From: Garcia nutans | Taxonomy: Eukaryota; Streptophyta; Magnoliopsida; Malpighiales; Euphorbiaceae | Length of the DNA: 64,000 nt | Assembly: GCA_947685225.1 (NCBI GenBank) | Contig: CANTUV010000062.1 | Coordinates: 16,202,501 to 16,266,500, forward strand | Reading direction: 5' to 3' | Shown: positions 44,439 to 55,753 of the stretch, piece by piece | Layout of the letters: each line of letters begins with the position of its first letter | Numbering within the stretch: position 1 is the first letter of the stretch | Position numbers and translations under genes: made by a program | The notes under the pieces: model-generated | What the model was told of the DNA's origin: nothing | Databases searched by the model: none | Seen by the model: the letters and a program-made list of their open reading frames with translations, nothing else

Positions 44439-47400
44439 TATAATATCCGAATATTTTAGTTATTGTTAAAAATTAATTTTGAAGGTTAATTAAAGTATTG
44501 AGAAAGGTATATATGTAGTATATACCTAATGTATACCTAGTGTATACATATTATATACCCCACATATACTTATTATATATGTTGAATTCATAATATATAC
44601 ATGATATACCCTTTGTGTATACATGGGGTATACATGGAATGCACATTACATATACATTATATATATATGTAGTTTAAAATATGTGTAACATATCAGTAAA
44701 ATAAATAAGACATATACATATATATATAATATACCACACATATATATCAAGTATAAGTTGGAGGTAGAGAAAGTTATAATAATAATAAAAATAAGAGAAG
44801 AGAAAGTAAAAGAAGGAAATAACATGATTGGTGGAAATGAAAGGTGGAAGATGATGGGAAAAATTTAAATTTATTAAACAATCCAAAATTAAAATAATTT
44901 GAATAGAAGATATAAAATTGAAGTTTTAAAATAAATAATAATTAAAAATATGTTTTTGGATTGTGTAAAATGATGGAAAGTTAGATATTTATTAAGTATT
45001 TATTAATTAAATAAATAAAATAAAAATTAATAAAAAAAATAATATTGAGTGGGAGATGAAAATTTGATTTTATATATAAATAAATAAATAATTACATATT
45101 ATATATATGTGGTCATAAGTGAAGAAAAAGTCAAAATTAAAAAAAAAATCGTCTTCTTCCTCTCTTTTCTCTCAAACAAGTTTTTCTCCATGGCTAAGGG
45201 ACGAGTTTTTTCTTCATCCAAACACTAACTTAGGCAAGGATTTTCAAGAATTAATAGTAAAGTTGGTAATTTCTCAACAAGTAAGTAAGTTTCTTACTTA
45301 AAATTTCAAGTTTCTTTAAAAGTAATGAACATGTGTTGATTGAGTTTTTGGAATAGCAAGATTTAATTATTTGATTGGGTATGAATGAAGTTGTTTTGAG
45401 TAGTAATTAATAATTTTAAGGTTGGATTGAAAAAATGATTAAGTTTGAGTGAAGTTTGGTGAAGAGAGAGAATTTAGGGTTATGGAACTTTTGGATTTGT
45501 GAATTCATAGGGTTTAATTGTGCAAGATTCCAAATGTGTTGTTTTAATGCCAAAACAATGATTTTAAAGTCAAATAATGGATTTGGTTAAGTTTGGATAG
45601 AGTTTGGAAATGGTAGTGTTGATTTAGAGTTTTGGAAAAGTGAATTTTCAAAGTATGGTGTATTGTTTGATTTTAGTGTTGGAAGCTTGTTATTTAACAA
45701 TATAACTGATGGAAATAAGCTTGGATTAATAATTGAATTGAGTTGGAATGAAAAACCATCATTGGTGAAGGTTAAGCCATTTTAGGGTTTTGAGCAAAAG
45801 TATGTGTTTATTTACTATAATTTGTTTAAACATGTTAAAATATGTTTATAATGATGTAAATAAACTTAAAACACTAAATTAAATGGGTTAACATGGATTT
45901 GCTAAGTTAAAGTAAGGATGGGCTAAATATTGGAAATGTTGTGAGTGTGTTTTTTAATTAAGGTTTAATGCTTGTAATGCCTTAAAATGTGATATTAAAT
46001 AATTATTTATTATCACATTTGGTATACACATTGAGAGGAAGTAGATTGCCCAACTATATTGTTGAAGGACAACTTGGAATTGAAGGTCGGAGGGAGATTT
46101 GTAGCTTGCTTTTGAGTGCATTCAAAGGTAAGTACAAACTTTTGATAAATTAGATATATTGGCATTAAATTAGGCTTAGCACATTTTGGTTGGAAAATGT
46201 GTTAAGCTACTTGATGCATTGAACATTCATGAACAATGTGCTATGGCATGTGTAATGTTATGTATGCATTATGAAAAGCCATTGTTAATGGCTAAATTGA
46301 ATAAAATGTGAAATATGTACATTATGTATAAATGACCTAAAGTGTTTGGGTAATGTTATTTTGTTATGAAATGTGTATACATTGTGATAAAATGATGAAA
46401 TATAATGAATTAAAATGAATTGACATTGATATAAATGAGAAAAATGAAAAAATAAGGCAATGTGCCTATTTTACAATGAGAAATAAGGTAATGTGCCTAA
46501 TTTGATAATGAGAAATGAAGGAATGAGCCTAGTTTGATTATGGAAAAATGAGAAAGAAATTGATGATGGAAAATATGAAATAATTGTGTCCCTAGTATGT
46601 TAATTTCAAGAGTTTTGTGTTTAGCGGCATGCCTATGAGGTTATCCTCATTATTTGCCTTCGGGGCTAGCTTTTGAGCAATACTTTGATTTTTCTTCAGG
46701 GCTAGATGCTTGGCGTCACTGTGATATGATTTGCCTTCAAGGCTAGCTTTTGAGAATTACTTGATTTGCCTTCAGGGCTAGACACTTGGTGCCATTATGG
46801 ACCAAAATAGTAACTCTGAAATTTGAATTATAAATTAGTTTGTTTGGGCCCATGCTTGTGTTTGTGTTTATGTGAATTATTAAATGATGAAATAATATGT
46901 TTAAAAGTGAGCTTGGATGCCACATTGTGCCATAACATAAAAGCATTTTGCATTGGCATTGCTTTATAATTTTATTATTATCAAAGTTTGTACCGCTAAG
47001 CTTTTAGCTTAGTGTGATTATAATTCATCGCGCATGTGACATGTTCGGTTGAGAAGTAGGATTCTTCTAGACCAAGTCAGGTCTAGATTTGAGGCTACTT
47101 GTTGAGTAGATTTTGGGTGCATTAAGATCAGAAACATTTGCCAGCATGTATATATTTTATATTGTAGTACATTTTGATAGTATGTGTATTACGTTATGTT
47201 TTTGAAGTATATATTTTAAATTGTATAATGAGGATTTTATATGTGTTTTGATACATATATATATATACAATGTTTTGAGAAAATATGGAGAAATTGAGAA
47301 GTGTTTGGGGAAATGAGTGATTTTTTTATTGGGAGCGTTTCTTTTGCATGTTATGAACTGCTGAATTTTGGGATGTCTAAATTATAGATAATACTTTGGC

Positions 47401-47623
47401 GAATTTTTCTAGAGATTTTCTAATAAAATGCTTATTTTGAAACCTATAATAAAAAGGAATAATTTATTACCATTTAAATGTACATTTTTAAATATGTGGG
47501 ATACTAAGTTTGAAATGTGAAAATTTTTATTTTACCGATTTATAATATTTTTATGCCATATATGCATATTTTATATATACTATGTGTATGTATTATATAT
47601 TTATAGGGTATAAGGGTATTATA
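44439..47623 (+). repeat. Element H 3' LTR (Tekay-like)
   Basis: 3185 bp. Starts TATAATATCC and ends GGGTATTATA; relatives have TGTAATATCC and GGTGTTACA, so both termini carry transitions. It shows a TATA-like 'ttttatatataaata' near 45069, an AGGTAAGTAC donor-like site near 46127, 'gccttc(a)gggctag' repeats with small hairpins (46650-46800), and the twin hairpin at 46995-47035. ORFs at 44674, 45119 and 46743 are not supported. Confidence 0.75.
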
Positions 47624-49250
47624 GTTATGCCCATTCCAACTTTTGTTTGATAGGTTTCATGTGAGTATAAGTGGGAATCATGTGCTCGGCCATGTCTTGA
47701 TCAATTCCAAGCATCTCCTCATAAGACCAAGGAAAGACGTCTTCATACTTTTTAAATATTTTTCTAATCTCTCTCTCTTCAGGAGTAAGGTCGGATGTTA
47801 TCGGATGCTATGCTAATATTTTTAGGATTGTCAGTTGTTCCCAAATTTAAAGATTGTGTGTCAACATAGTTAATATTAAAAATGCTCATGTAATCACTAC
47901 TTGAATGTATGCATTCATTGGGAAAAACATCACACAAGTAAGGAAAATCAGACTTTATTGCATTCATCTTAGAAAAGAAAACATCATCATCTTCATACAA
48001 AAGTAGATAAATTAAAATCAAAATCATTCTTCTCATAATAAGAAACTAAAAGATTCTCAAATTGTTCTTCAATCAGAGTAGCAATCTCCTTCAAAGTCTT
48101 TTGGGTCTTCAGGACAACTTCCTTCTTCTCTTCTTAATTAGACTTCTTATCAGCTGGCAAGATAAGCTTTTTCTCCATTTGCTCTACCAGTTCAGCAACA
48201 TCAGCAAAGATCTCAAAACCTGCAATTAGCTCCCCCATAAACATGATTGGCTTAGGCTTCCCTCATAGTGTTCCCATGTCTAGAGCTTTGATGAAAACCT
48301 CTTCAAGTGGTGGGAAACTCATCTTCTCAATCTTCTTTGGTTGAACACCTTCATTGGCTTAATTGTATCCCAACCCTTCTTTAACGTCTAAGTCTTGAAA
48401 TCAGAAATCTTTGCCACACCTGTCTTTCCTTTTTCTAGGCCTGCACCTGGTAGATAATTCTTGTTCTTCATCATAGCCAGAACTTTAGGGTCCACCACCT
48501 CATCATCAGAAACAACAGCCACTTGAAATCCATTGAGAGGCCTCTCAACCATCAGAGCATTCACCAGTTCATTGTCCTTAGCCTCGATGACCACTGTCTC
48601 ATCCTCATTTGTAAACTTGATCTTTCAATGGAATGTAAAAGGAACTAGGTCATCCAAAATAGTAGTGCAAAGGCAACGAAAATATCCAGAACCACAAACT
48701 ATACTATAGATTCAATGGGGCCAACCTTTATGATAGCTTTGAAGGTTCCCTCGACATGCCTCTTAGTATTATAATAAGCCCTAATCGTCACCTCAGTTGG
48801 GCTTAGATCCCTTGTTGACATGGTAAGCTTAGGTAGGATCTTGAGTGGGTAGACATTTATGGTGGATCCATTATCAACCATTACACATAGAGTCCTTTTC
48901 CCTTTGACCTCAACCTTGATGAAAAGCGGGCGAATGTGATCTCTTCCCTCTTCTGGCAAATCAACATCTGAGAATGACACCATTCCCACATCATCCTTAT
49001 TCTTCTTTTGAGCATCATCGCCCTTCTTTGCTTCATTTGCCTTGTTTACCCCTATGAAGTGGATCAGCTCATCTGGTGTTGCAGAAGCAGAGATCTGCAT
49101 GCTTGCCATACCTTTGGGCATTGTTTCTCGATGCTTCATAGATGTAGCTAGTAGATCCCATATGCTAATAATAGCTTGAGTTATTTTCAACTGTTTAAGA
49201 ACACCATCATCTTCTTATTCTTTATTCCCTATTTCAACATCTTTCCCTGT
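47624..49250 (-). pseudogene. Tat gag-protease fragment on the minus strand (Tat-R)
   Basis: Read on the minus strand from 49190 down: 'IISIWDLLATSMKHRETM', then protease with 'LCVMVDNGSTINVYP' (48699-49190), then the G-patch-like 'YLPGAGLEKGKTGV' (48388-48594), then the pre-RT acidic linker 'YEDDDVFFSKMNAIKSDF' (47779-48036). It corresponds to Tat-2 9380-10920. Frameshifts and stops separate the pieces. It begins exactly where the H LTR ends, so H may have inserted into this element. Confidence 0.85.
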
Positions 49251-49433
49251 CACATCCGTGATTTTAGAGATATAAATTTTTATATATACTCAATATATAT
49301 ATAGAGTATATATAACATACACATATGGTATATTAATTATATATGTTGGATTAATACATTACATACTTAATATTTGATACACACATAAGGTACATTTGAT
49401 GTGTATATAAGATACACATTACTTGTGCATATG
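49251..49433. repeat. AT-rich LTR scrap related to H
   Basis: 'tatatatactc', 'attatatatgttggatt..' and 'gatacacat' motifs resemble 44500-44660 of the H LTR. No gene. It lies between the Tat-R fragment and the Tekay LTR. Confidence 0.45.
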
Positions 49434-49975
49434 TGTAATATCCCAAATTTTTGAGAAGTTCTAATTTTTTGGAAATTTGATAAAATAAATTATAATTTAA
49501 ATGGATAAATTAAATTAATAATTTTAAATGAAAAATGAAGGGATTTTAAATGAAAAAGTAGAATATATATGTGATATATATGTAAAATATATGCAACATT
49601 TAAAAGTCAACACTTTTTAAAAGAAAAATCAAAGTTAAAGGGTATTTTGGTAATTAAATCTTAGAAATTTAAAATTAATAAAATAATTCAAAAAATAAAT
49701 AATTTTGGATGGAAGATAATATTTTAGAGTTTTAATTAATTAAATAATTAATTAATTAAAAATATATTAAAATAATAATATATATAAGGTTGAAAATATG
49801 AGTAGGAGGAAAGAGAAATTCATTTTTTTTTTCATCATCTTCTTCTTCTTCTTTCCTTCAAGTCCGATTTTCATGACTTCAAGAGAGGGATTTGCTTCTT
49901 CCATACTCCAAATATTGAAGGATTTCAAGTATTCAAAGTGGATTTTTGGCGATTTTCACCAAAATTAGTATGTGT
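49434..49975 (+). repeat. Tekay 5' LTR, truncated
   Basis: Starts TGTAATATCCCAAATTTTTG and aligns with 53921 and 55754: 'ataaaataaattataattta', 'tcttcttccatactcca', 'gatttcaagtattcaaa'. It breaks after 'caaaattagtatgtg' and continues as coding remnant. Confidence 0.8.
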
Positions 49976-50530
49976 AGAGAGAGCATAGGGTCTTGCAACA
50001 TCCGCTAAGATTGCGAAACTAGAGCTAGGGGACCCTGGAGTGAGGCAGGGTCTTCATCAGTGAAGAGAGGTTGAGGGGGATATTTGCAGAGGTTTAGTAG
50101 GAGCCAGTGGTAGTATGGCAAGTCAATATAACAACAAAGACCGAGACAGTGACCTACAGTTTTAGTAGCTAGTGCTCTGACCCTAGTGGCTCAGAGGCCT
50201 GCTCCACCTACCTGTGTTTATTATGGTAGGGCACACGAAGGTGTCTGCTGGAGGAGAGGTGCATTAGCAGTGTGTTCCAAATTAGATTGCCAGACCATTT
50301 TATCAGAGATTGTCTAGAGCCACTAGAGGATAGACAGACAGATACTGCAGCTTCCTAACCTAGTGTCAGATGGGGTCATAGTGGCAGAGGTTTTGGTAGA
50401 GGTGGTCGATCGGGAATTGGTCAGAGTGGAGGTTCTACAGTAGGGGGTAGACCGGATGAAGCAAGGCCATCGCAGTGGGTCTATGTGATGTAGAGGCACC
50501 CGGATGCTTGAACTGTTATTGCTAGTACTT
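49976..50530 (+). pseudogene. gag: Tekay gag remnant
   Basis: No long ORF. A zinc-knuckle-like stretch reads 'CVYYGRAHEGVCWRRGA' at about 50210-50270, and a glycine/arginine-rich stretch ('GHSGRGFGRGGRSG'-like) follows at 50370-50440, as in the C-terminal gag of Tekay elements. Multiple stops. Confidence 0.65.
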
Positions 50531-50997
50531 TTACTTTATTTGGTATTTGAGTTCTTATATTGATAGACCTTAGGTCGATTCATTCATACATTAGTGCATC
50601 CATCATGCATGTGAGTGATTTGCTTTCTGTGTCCCTATGATTTGATATTTTGGTGACAAATTCTTTAGGGCATAATGTTGTAGTTAGCAGGATGCACCGA
50701 GACAGTCTAGTTATTATTTAGGATGAGGAGTTTCTCGGTGACCTGATTGAGAAGCCTTTCAGGGAGTATGATTTTATTTTGGGCGTGGATTGGTTATCCA
50801 GGCATGGGGCTATGTTAGACTATCAGCATAAATGTATTACCCTGAGAACACGTGATAATAGGGATGTGATGGTATTTAGTGAGCAGAGGCATCTTTCATC
50901 CATGTTTGTTTCATTAGTTTCAGCTAGGAGGATGATTCGAAAGGGATGCGAGGCTTATCTTGCTCATGTTATAGATACTAGAGTAGTGGGTTCCTAG
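50531..50997 (+). pseudogene. pol: Tekay protease remnant
   Basis: The region of the active site (50560-50600) still reads 'LIDLRSIHSYI', where Asp-x-Gly-Ser is expected, so the motif is damaged. The C-terminal half is open at 50779-50997: 'GVDWLSRHGAMLDYQHKCI', the typical segment following chromovirus protease. Confidence 0.75.
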
Positions 50998-51029
50998 CTT
51001 GATAGTATACCCACAGTTGTTGAGTTTTC

Positions 51030-51760
51030 AGATGCTTTCCCTGATGAGTTGTCCGAGGTACCTACTGAGAGAGAGGCTGAGTTCGGTATTGATCTGATGC
51101 CTAGTACCACTCCTATCTCTATTACCCCTTATTGAATGGCACCTGCTGAGTTGAGATTGTTGAAGGTGCATTTACAGGAGTTGATTGATAAAGGGTTCAT
51201 CCGCCCTAGTGTGTCCCCATGGGGAGCGCCTATTTTGTTTGTGAAGAGGAAGGATGGCACCTTCAGATTGTGCATTGATTATAAGCAATTGAATATGGTG
51301 ACCATCAAGAACAAGTATCCACTGCCTCGGATAGATGATCTCTTTTATCAGTTGCAGGAAGCAACAATATTCACTAAGATTGATCTGAGATCAGGGTACC
51401 ATCAGTTGAGAGTCCAAGATGTGGATGTACCTAAGACAACTTTTTGCATGAGGTATGGGCATTATGAGTTTCTAGTGATGCCCTTTGGATTGACGAATGC
51501 ACCAGTAGCATTTATGGATTTGATTAACAGGGTGTTTAGATCATACTTAGATCAATTTGTGATGGTCTTCATTGATGATATTATAGTGTATTCGTGAAAT
51601 GAGGAGGATCATGATAGGCATTTGCGAATTATATTGCAGACTCTAAGAGAGAAGCAGTTGTATGCTAAGCTATCTAAGTGTGAGTTTTGACTCAATCAGG
51701 TGACTTTTCTTAGTTATGTGGTTCCAGCAGAAGGTGTTAGAATTGATCTGAGTAAATTGA
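51030..51760 (+). pseudogene. pol: Tekay reverse transcriptase
   Basis: Open at 51136-51597: 'LRLLKVHLQELIDKGFIRPS', 'SPWGAPILFVKRKDGTFRL', 'PLPRIDDLFYQLQEATIFTK', 'DLRSGYHQLRV', 'MPFGLTNAPVAFMDLINRVF', and the catalytic 'VFIDDIIVYS' is intact. TGA at 51595 and further stops; a frameshift near 51760. Confidence 0.9.
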
Positions 51761-52330
51761 GGCTATCTTAAATTGGAGTCCACCAAAGACTGTGATAGAG
51801 GTTAGAACTTTTCTAGGATTGGCAGGCTATTATCATCGGATTGTGAAGTATTTTTTTATGATAACTACACCACTCACCAGATTACTTCGGAAGGGAGTTA
51901 GATTTGTGGGGAAAGATCAGTGTCAGGTGAGTTTTGAGCAGCTGAGGGAGATGATGACTCAGGCTTCTATCCTTACCCTACCTATGGAAGGTAAACCTTA
52001 TGTGATGTACAGTGATGCTTCACATAGTGATTTAGGTTGTGTTCTAATGTAGGAGGCTAGTGTCATTGCTTATTCCTCTCGACAGTTGAAGCCTCATGAG
52101 CTGAATTACCCTACTCATAATTTGGAGTTAGCAGCCATATTTTTTGCATTGAAGATTTAGCGGCATTACTGGTACAGGGAGAAATATTTTATTTATACAG
52201 ATCACAAGAGTTTGAAGTACCTAGGTGTTCAGAGAGAGCTAAATCTTAGGCAGAGATAGTAGTTAGAGTTAATTAAAGACTATGACTATCTAATTAATTA
52301 TTAACCTGGAAAGGCAAAAGTTATTGTTGA
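51761..52330 (+). pseudogene. pol: Tekay RNase H
   Basis: 'FLGLAGYYHRIVKYFFMI', 'VMYSDASHSDLGCVLM' (Asp), then across a TAG 'SRQLKPHELNYPTHNLELAA' (Glu), 'FIYTDHKSLKYL' (Asp). Single domain only, unlike Tat-2. Interrupted by at least five stops. Confidence 0.85.
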
Positions 52331-52479
52331 TGCCTTGATTCAAAAGTCTTTGGTAGGTTTGGCTGTTTATTTGCTCTCGTTGCTTGTTGAGTTAAGAGAC
52401 TTGCATGCCAGATTTGAGTCTTGTGAAGGTGGTGCTTTGATGGCTCAGTTGCAGTTGAGGCTACTATTGCTGGATCAAG

Positions 52480-53560
52480 TTAAGTAGCCCCAATTGGCAG
52501 ATGAAAAAATCTAGAAGATTGAGTCGACTTGCCAAAAAGGGGAGAGTCAAGAGTAGTCTTTGGTATAGAGATAGGATGTGTATTCCTGATGATGCAGGAT
52601 TGAAGAGGATGATATTAGAGGAAGCACATCAGTCACTCTATACTATGCACCCTAATAGTACCAAGATGTATCAGGACTTGAAGCAGTCTTATTGGTGGTC
52701 AGGTACGAAGAGGGACATAGCAGAGTTTATATCCATATGTCTCACTTGCCAGAGAGTGAAGGCTAAGCACCAGGTTCCTTCGGGGTCGCTTCAGCCATTA
52801 TCAATGCCAAAGTGGAAATGGGAAAGAGTGATGATAGATTTCATGACTGGACTGCCTTTGACCCAGAGGAAGCATGATGTAATCTAGGTGATTGTTGACC
52901 AAATGATGAAGACAACTCATTTTCTTCCAGTTTGGATGGATTATTCTCTTAAGAGAATGGCTGAGCTATATATTAGTGAGATAGTGAGGTTTCATGGAGT
53001 CCCAATTTCTTTGGTGTCGGACTAAGATCCCTAGTTTACATTGAGGATTTGTAAGAGTTTGCAGGATGCTTTTGGTTCTTGGTTGAATTTTAGCACTGCT
53101 TTCCATCCTTAGACAGATGGGTAATCAAAGAGAGTGATACAAATTTTAGAGGATATGTTAAGGAGCTATATCATTGATTTTACTGGGAGCTAGGACAGAT
53201 TCTTGCTACTAATTGAGTTTGCTTATAACAATAGTCATCAGCCCAGTATTAGGATGGCACCTTATGAGGCCTTGTATGGCAAGAAGTGCAGGACACCTTT
53301 TTGTTGGGATGAGGTTGGAGAAGGTAAATTGGTCGGTCCTGATTTGATTAAGGAAACAGAAGAGAAATTTAAGGTAATTTGGGTTCATCTGAAAGCAATT
53401 TTACACTGACACAAATCCTATATAAATTTGAAGAGGAAGGATATAGAGTTTAGTGTGGGAGATAAAGAGTTCCTGAAGGTGTCTCCATGGAAGAAGATTT
53501 TGAGATTCGGGCGCAAAGGGAAGTTGAGTTCTCGTTTCATAGGACCATATGAGACTGGAG
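52480..53560 (+). pseudogene. pol: Tekay integrase
   Basis: Zinc-binding part: 'EEAHQSLYTMHPNSTKMYQD' and 'ICLTCQRVKAKH'. Core: 'VMIDFMTGLP' (Asp), 'VSD' near 53023 (Asp), then stops. C-terminal part at 53203-53409: 'IEFAYNNSHQPSIRMAPYEA', 'LYGKKCRTPFCWDE'. GPY/F-like 'SSRFIGPYET' near 53530. Confidence 0.88.
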
Positions 53561-53589
53561 AGAGTTTGTCCAATAGCTTATAGACTGGC

Positions 53590-53850
53590 TTTGCCGCCTG
53601 AGTTGGATTAGATTCATAATGTCTTCCATGTCTCTATGCTTCAGAGGTACAAGTCAAACATGTCTCATATCTTGTCAGTAGAATCAAATGAGGTGAGTCC
53701 AGATCTGACTTATGAGGAAGAACCAGTGGCGATCAAGGCATGAGAAGTGAAAGAGTTGAGGAATAAGAAGGTGCCACTTGTAAACGTCCTTTGGAGGAAT
53801 CATGCCACTGAGGAGGCAACATAGGAGAGTGAGCAGACGATGCGGAGCCA
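53590..53850 (+). pseudogene. Tekay chromodomain
   Basis: After the integrase C-terminus the frame reads 'LTYEEEPVAIKA', then after a TGA 'EVKELRNKKVPLVNVLWRNH' and 'ATEEAT', ending near a stop. This is the C-terminal chromodomain that directs chromovirus integration to heterochromatin, and it supports the Tekay/Del call. Confidence 0.85.
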
Positions 53851-53920
53851 GTATACTTAGTTGTTTCAGAGTTCATATCAGGTAATTTCAAGGACAAAAT
53901 TTGCTTTTAGCGGAGAAAAT

Positions 53921-54507
53921 TGTAATATCCCAAATTTTTTAAAATTTTTAATTTTTAAAAATTTAATAAAATAAATTATAATTTAATTGAATAAATTAAA
54001 TAAATAATTTTAAATAAAAATAAAGGGATTTTAAAAGAAAAAGTGATATATATATATGTGATATATATGCAAAATATAAATAACATAGACAAAGTCAACA
54101 AAAGTCAAATTTTTAAAAGCCAAAGTCAAATTCCAATTGTATTTTTGTAAATAAACTTTGAAAATTTAAAATTATTAAAATTATTAAAAAATAAAATATT
54201 TTAAATGGAAGATGGATTTTTAGATTTTTAATTAATTAAATAATTTATTAAATTATTAATTATTAAATTATTAAATAATATATATGGCTATAAATAAAAG
54301 TGAAAAGAAAGACAAAATTAAATTGTTTTTTTCATCTTCTTCTTCTTCTATTCTAGCCGAACCTCCATTGAAGAAAGACAAGGATTTTTGCTTCCATACT
54401 CCATTAATTGAAGGATTTCAAGTATTCAAAGTGGATTTTTGGTGATTTCCATCAAATTTAGTAAGTTTCCAATATCTTTTCTTGAATTTTCATAGAAGAT
54501 TGAATAT
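53921..54507 (+). repeat. Tekay 3' LTR, truncated
   Basis: TGTAATATCCCAAA preceded by a weak purine tract (CGGAGAAAAT) and 'ttcaaggacaaaatt', the decayed form of the usual 'ttcgaggacgaaatt'. It breaks off after 'gattgaatatg', where reverse Tat leader sequence begins. Confidence 0.8.
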
Positions 54508-55753
54508 GAGGTATCATATTTTCGAACAATTCACTCGGAGAGTTTAACCAATAGTTCTATTTTCAAATTCAAAAGTCATTCTATTGTAATTCTCATTAAT
54601 TAAAACTTAATCCATTAGTGCAACAAAAAGATAGTTTTTATGCTATAATAGATTAAAACTAAATTAAAAGGTTTATTGTAAATAGACTTCCCCATTTGGA
54701 AAAACAACTAATGGCTCATGCCACAAATAAGCCCATGATTAATAAGTCTTGGTATAAACTAGGACGCAATTGATTTTTGGTATTCCATAATTAACCTAAC
54801 TAGTTGTAAGTCCTTTTAAGAAAATGTTTGTAAAATGAAAAAAAATGGTTTTATTTCAAAGCACATTGTAAAAAGGTTTGTTTTAAAAATGAAGTTTGCG
54901 CTCTGTATTAAGTACATAAGGTGAAAAATGATTTTGTTTCAAAGCCCATTATAAAAAGATTTGTTTGAAAAAAGATTTTGAACTTTGGGCTTGGGTTGTG
55001 AGGTAAAAAGAATTTTTGACCCATCGTAGAAAAGTTTTATGTCCATAGACCATCTTGAAAGTTTCAAAAATATTTTTGGTGTTTTAGGTTTAAGGGAGTA
55101 AAACTATTTTTGAGCATACAATATAATTAGGTTAAATTAGGAAAAGAACAAATAAAATAAGCCATGGTTTAAACTAAGATATATTAATCATAGTTAAACA
55201 ACAATCATTTGTGTAAAAACCTAAGAAAAGTAACTAGGCCAATTACATGAGCTTCAGACTTTGGGTTGAAAAGTTTAGGCACCCATAGCAAGTATATACC
55301 AAATGGTATGAGGCTATGAGTGGTCATGTCATACTCGATCTTCATACCTTGAGTGAAAGTATGGCACCCTTTACATAACACAACACAGGTTACACGGGCG
55401 TCCTAACTCACGCACATAATGCAATCTAATATAATGAAATGGATAATATCATAATAAGAAAGAATAAAATAATATAAAGATCAACGAAATCAACTTCTCT
55501 TATACCAGGTGGAGTTGCCACTATGAGCGAAGATTTTCGCCCCCACTCCTATGTGGAATGGCTCTTGCAACTTCGACACTATTAGGCTCAGGGCTTTAGA
55601 GACACGAGCCTAAACCCAAAGAAAATGGAGTCGCCATCTGGACGGGCCGGAAAAAAAAATAAAGTGGTAGATGACACGATTCTTAAGAAATCCCCAACCC
55701 CTAATTGGTTCATAAAGTTGGCTACGCTTGACGAAGGTGAGAATGAGCCCGCA
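54508..55753 (-). mobile_element. Minus-strand Tat leader, primer site and LTR end
   Basis: On the minus strand: LTR end 55753-55522 (ends CTCATA, CA mutated to TA), primer site 55520-55504 (TGGCAACTCCACCTGG), then leader to 54508, with the blocks 'gatcgagtatgacatgacc', 'atatacttgctatggg' and 'aatataactattgg'-like sequence. Possibly part of the same reverse element as 47624-49250, with gag sequence lost. No gene. Confidence 0.8.

Larger units (their letters stand above)
49434..54507 (+). mobile_element. Tekay/Del-type chromovirus, decayed, with truncated LTRs
   Basis: Plus-strand gypsy element with gag remnant, protease, RT, RNase H, integrase and chromodomain, between two LTR starts (TGTAATATCCCAAA at 49434 and 53921). 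Only about the first 540-590 bases of each LTR remain. The 5' LTR jumps at about 49975 into gag, losing the rest of the LTR, primer site and gag start. The 3' LTR breaks at about 54507. Dozens of stops, mostly TAG or TAA at former CAG, TGG or CAA codons. Confidence 0.85.

Noticed and set aside
44500..44760. Microsatellite-like TATATAC tracts as a separate repeat feature
   Set aside because: They are ordinary parts of the H LTR and recur in related LTRs; no independent array.
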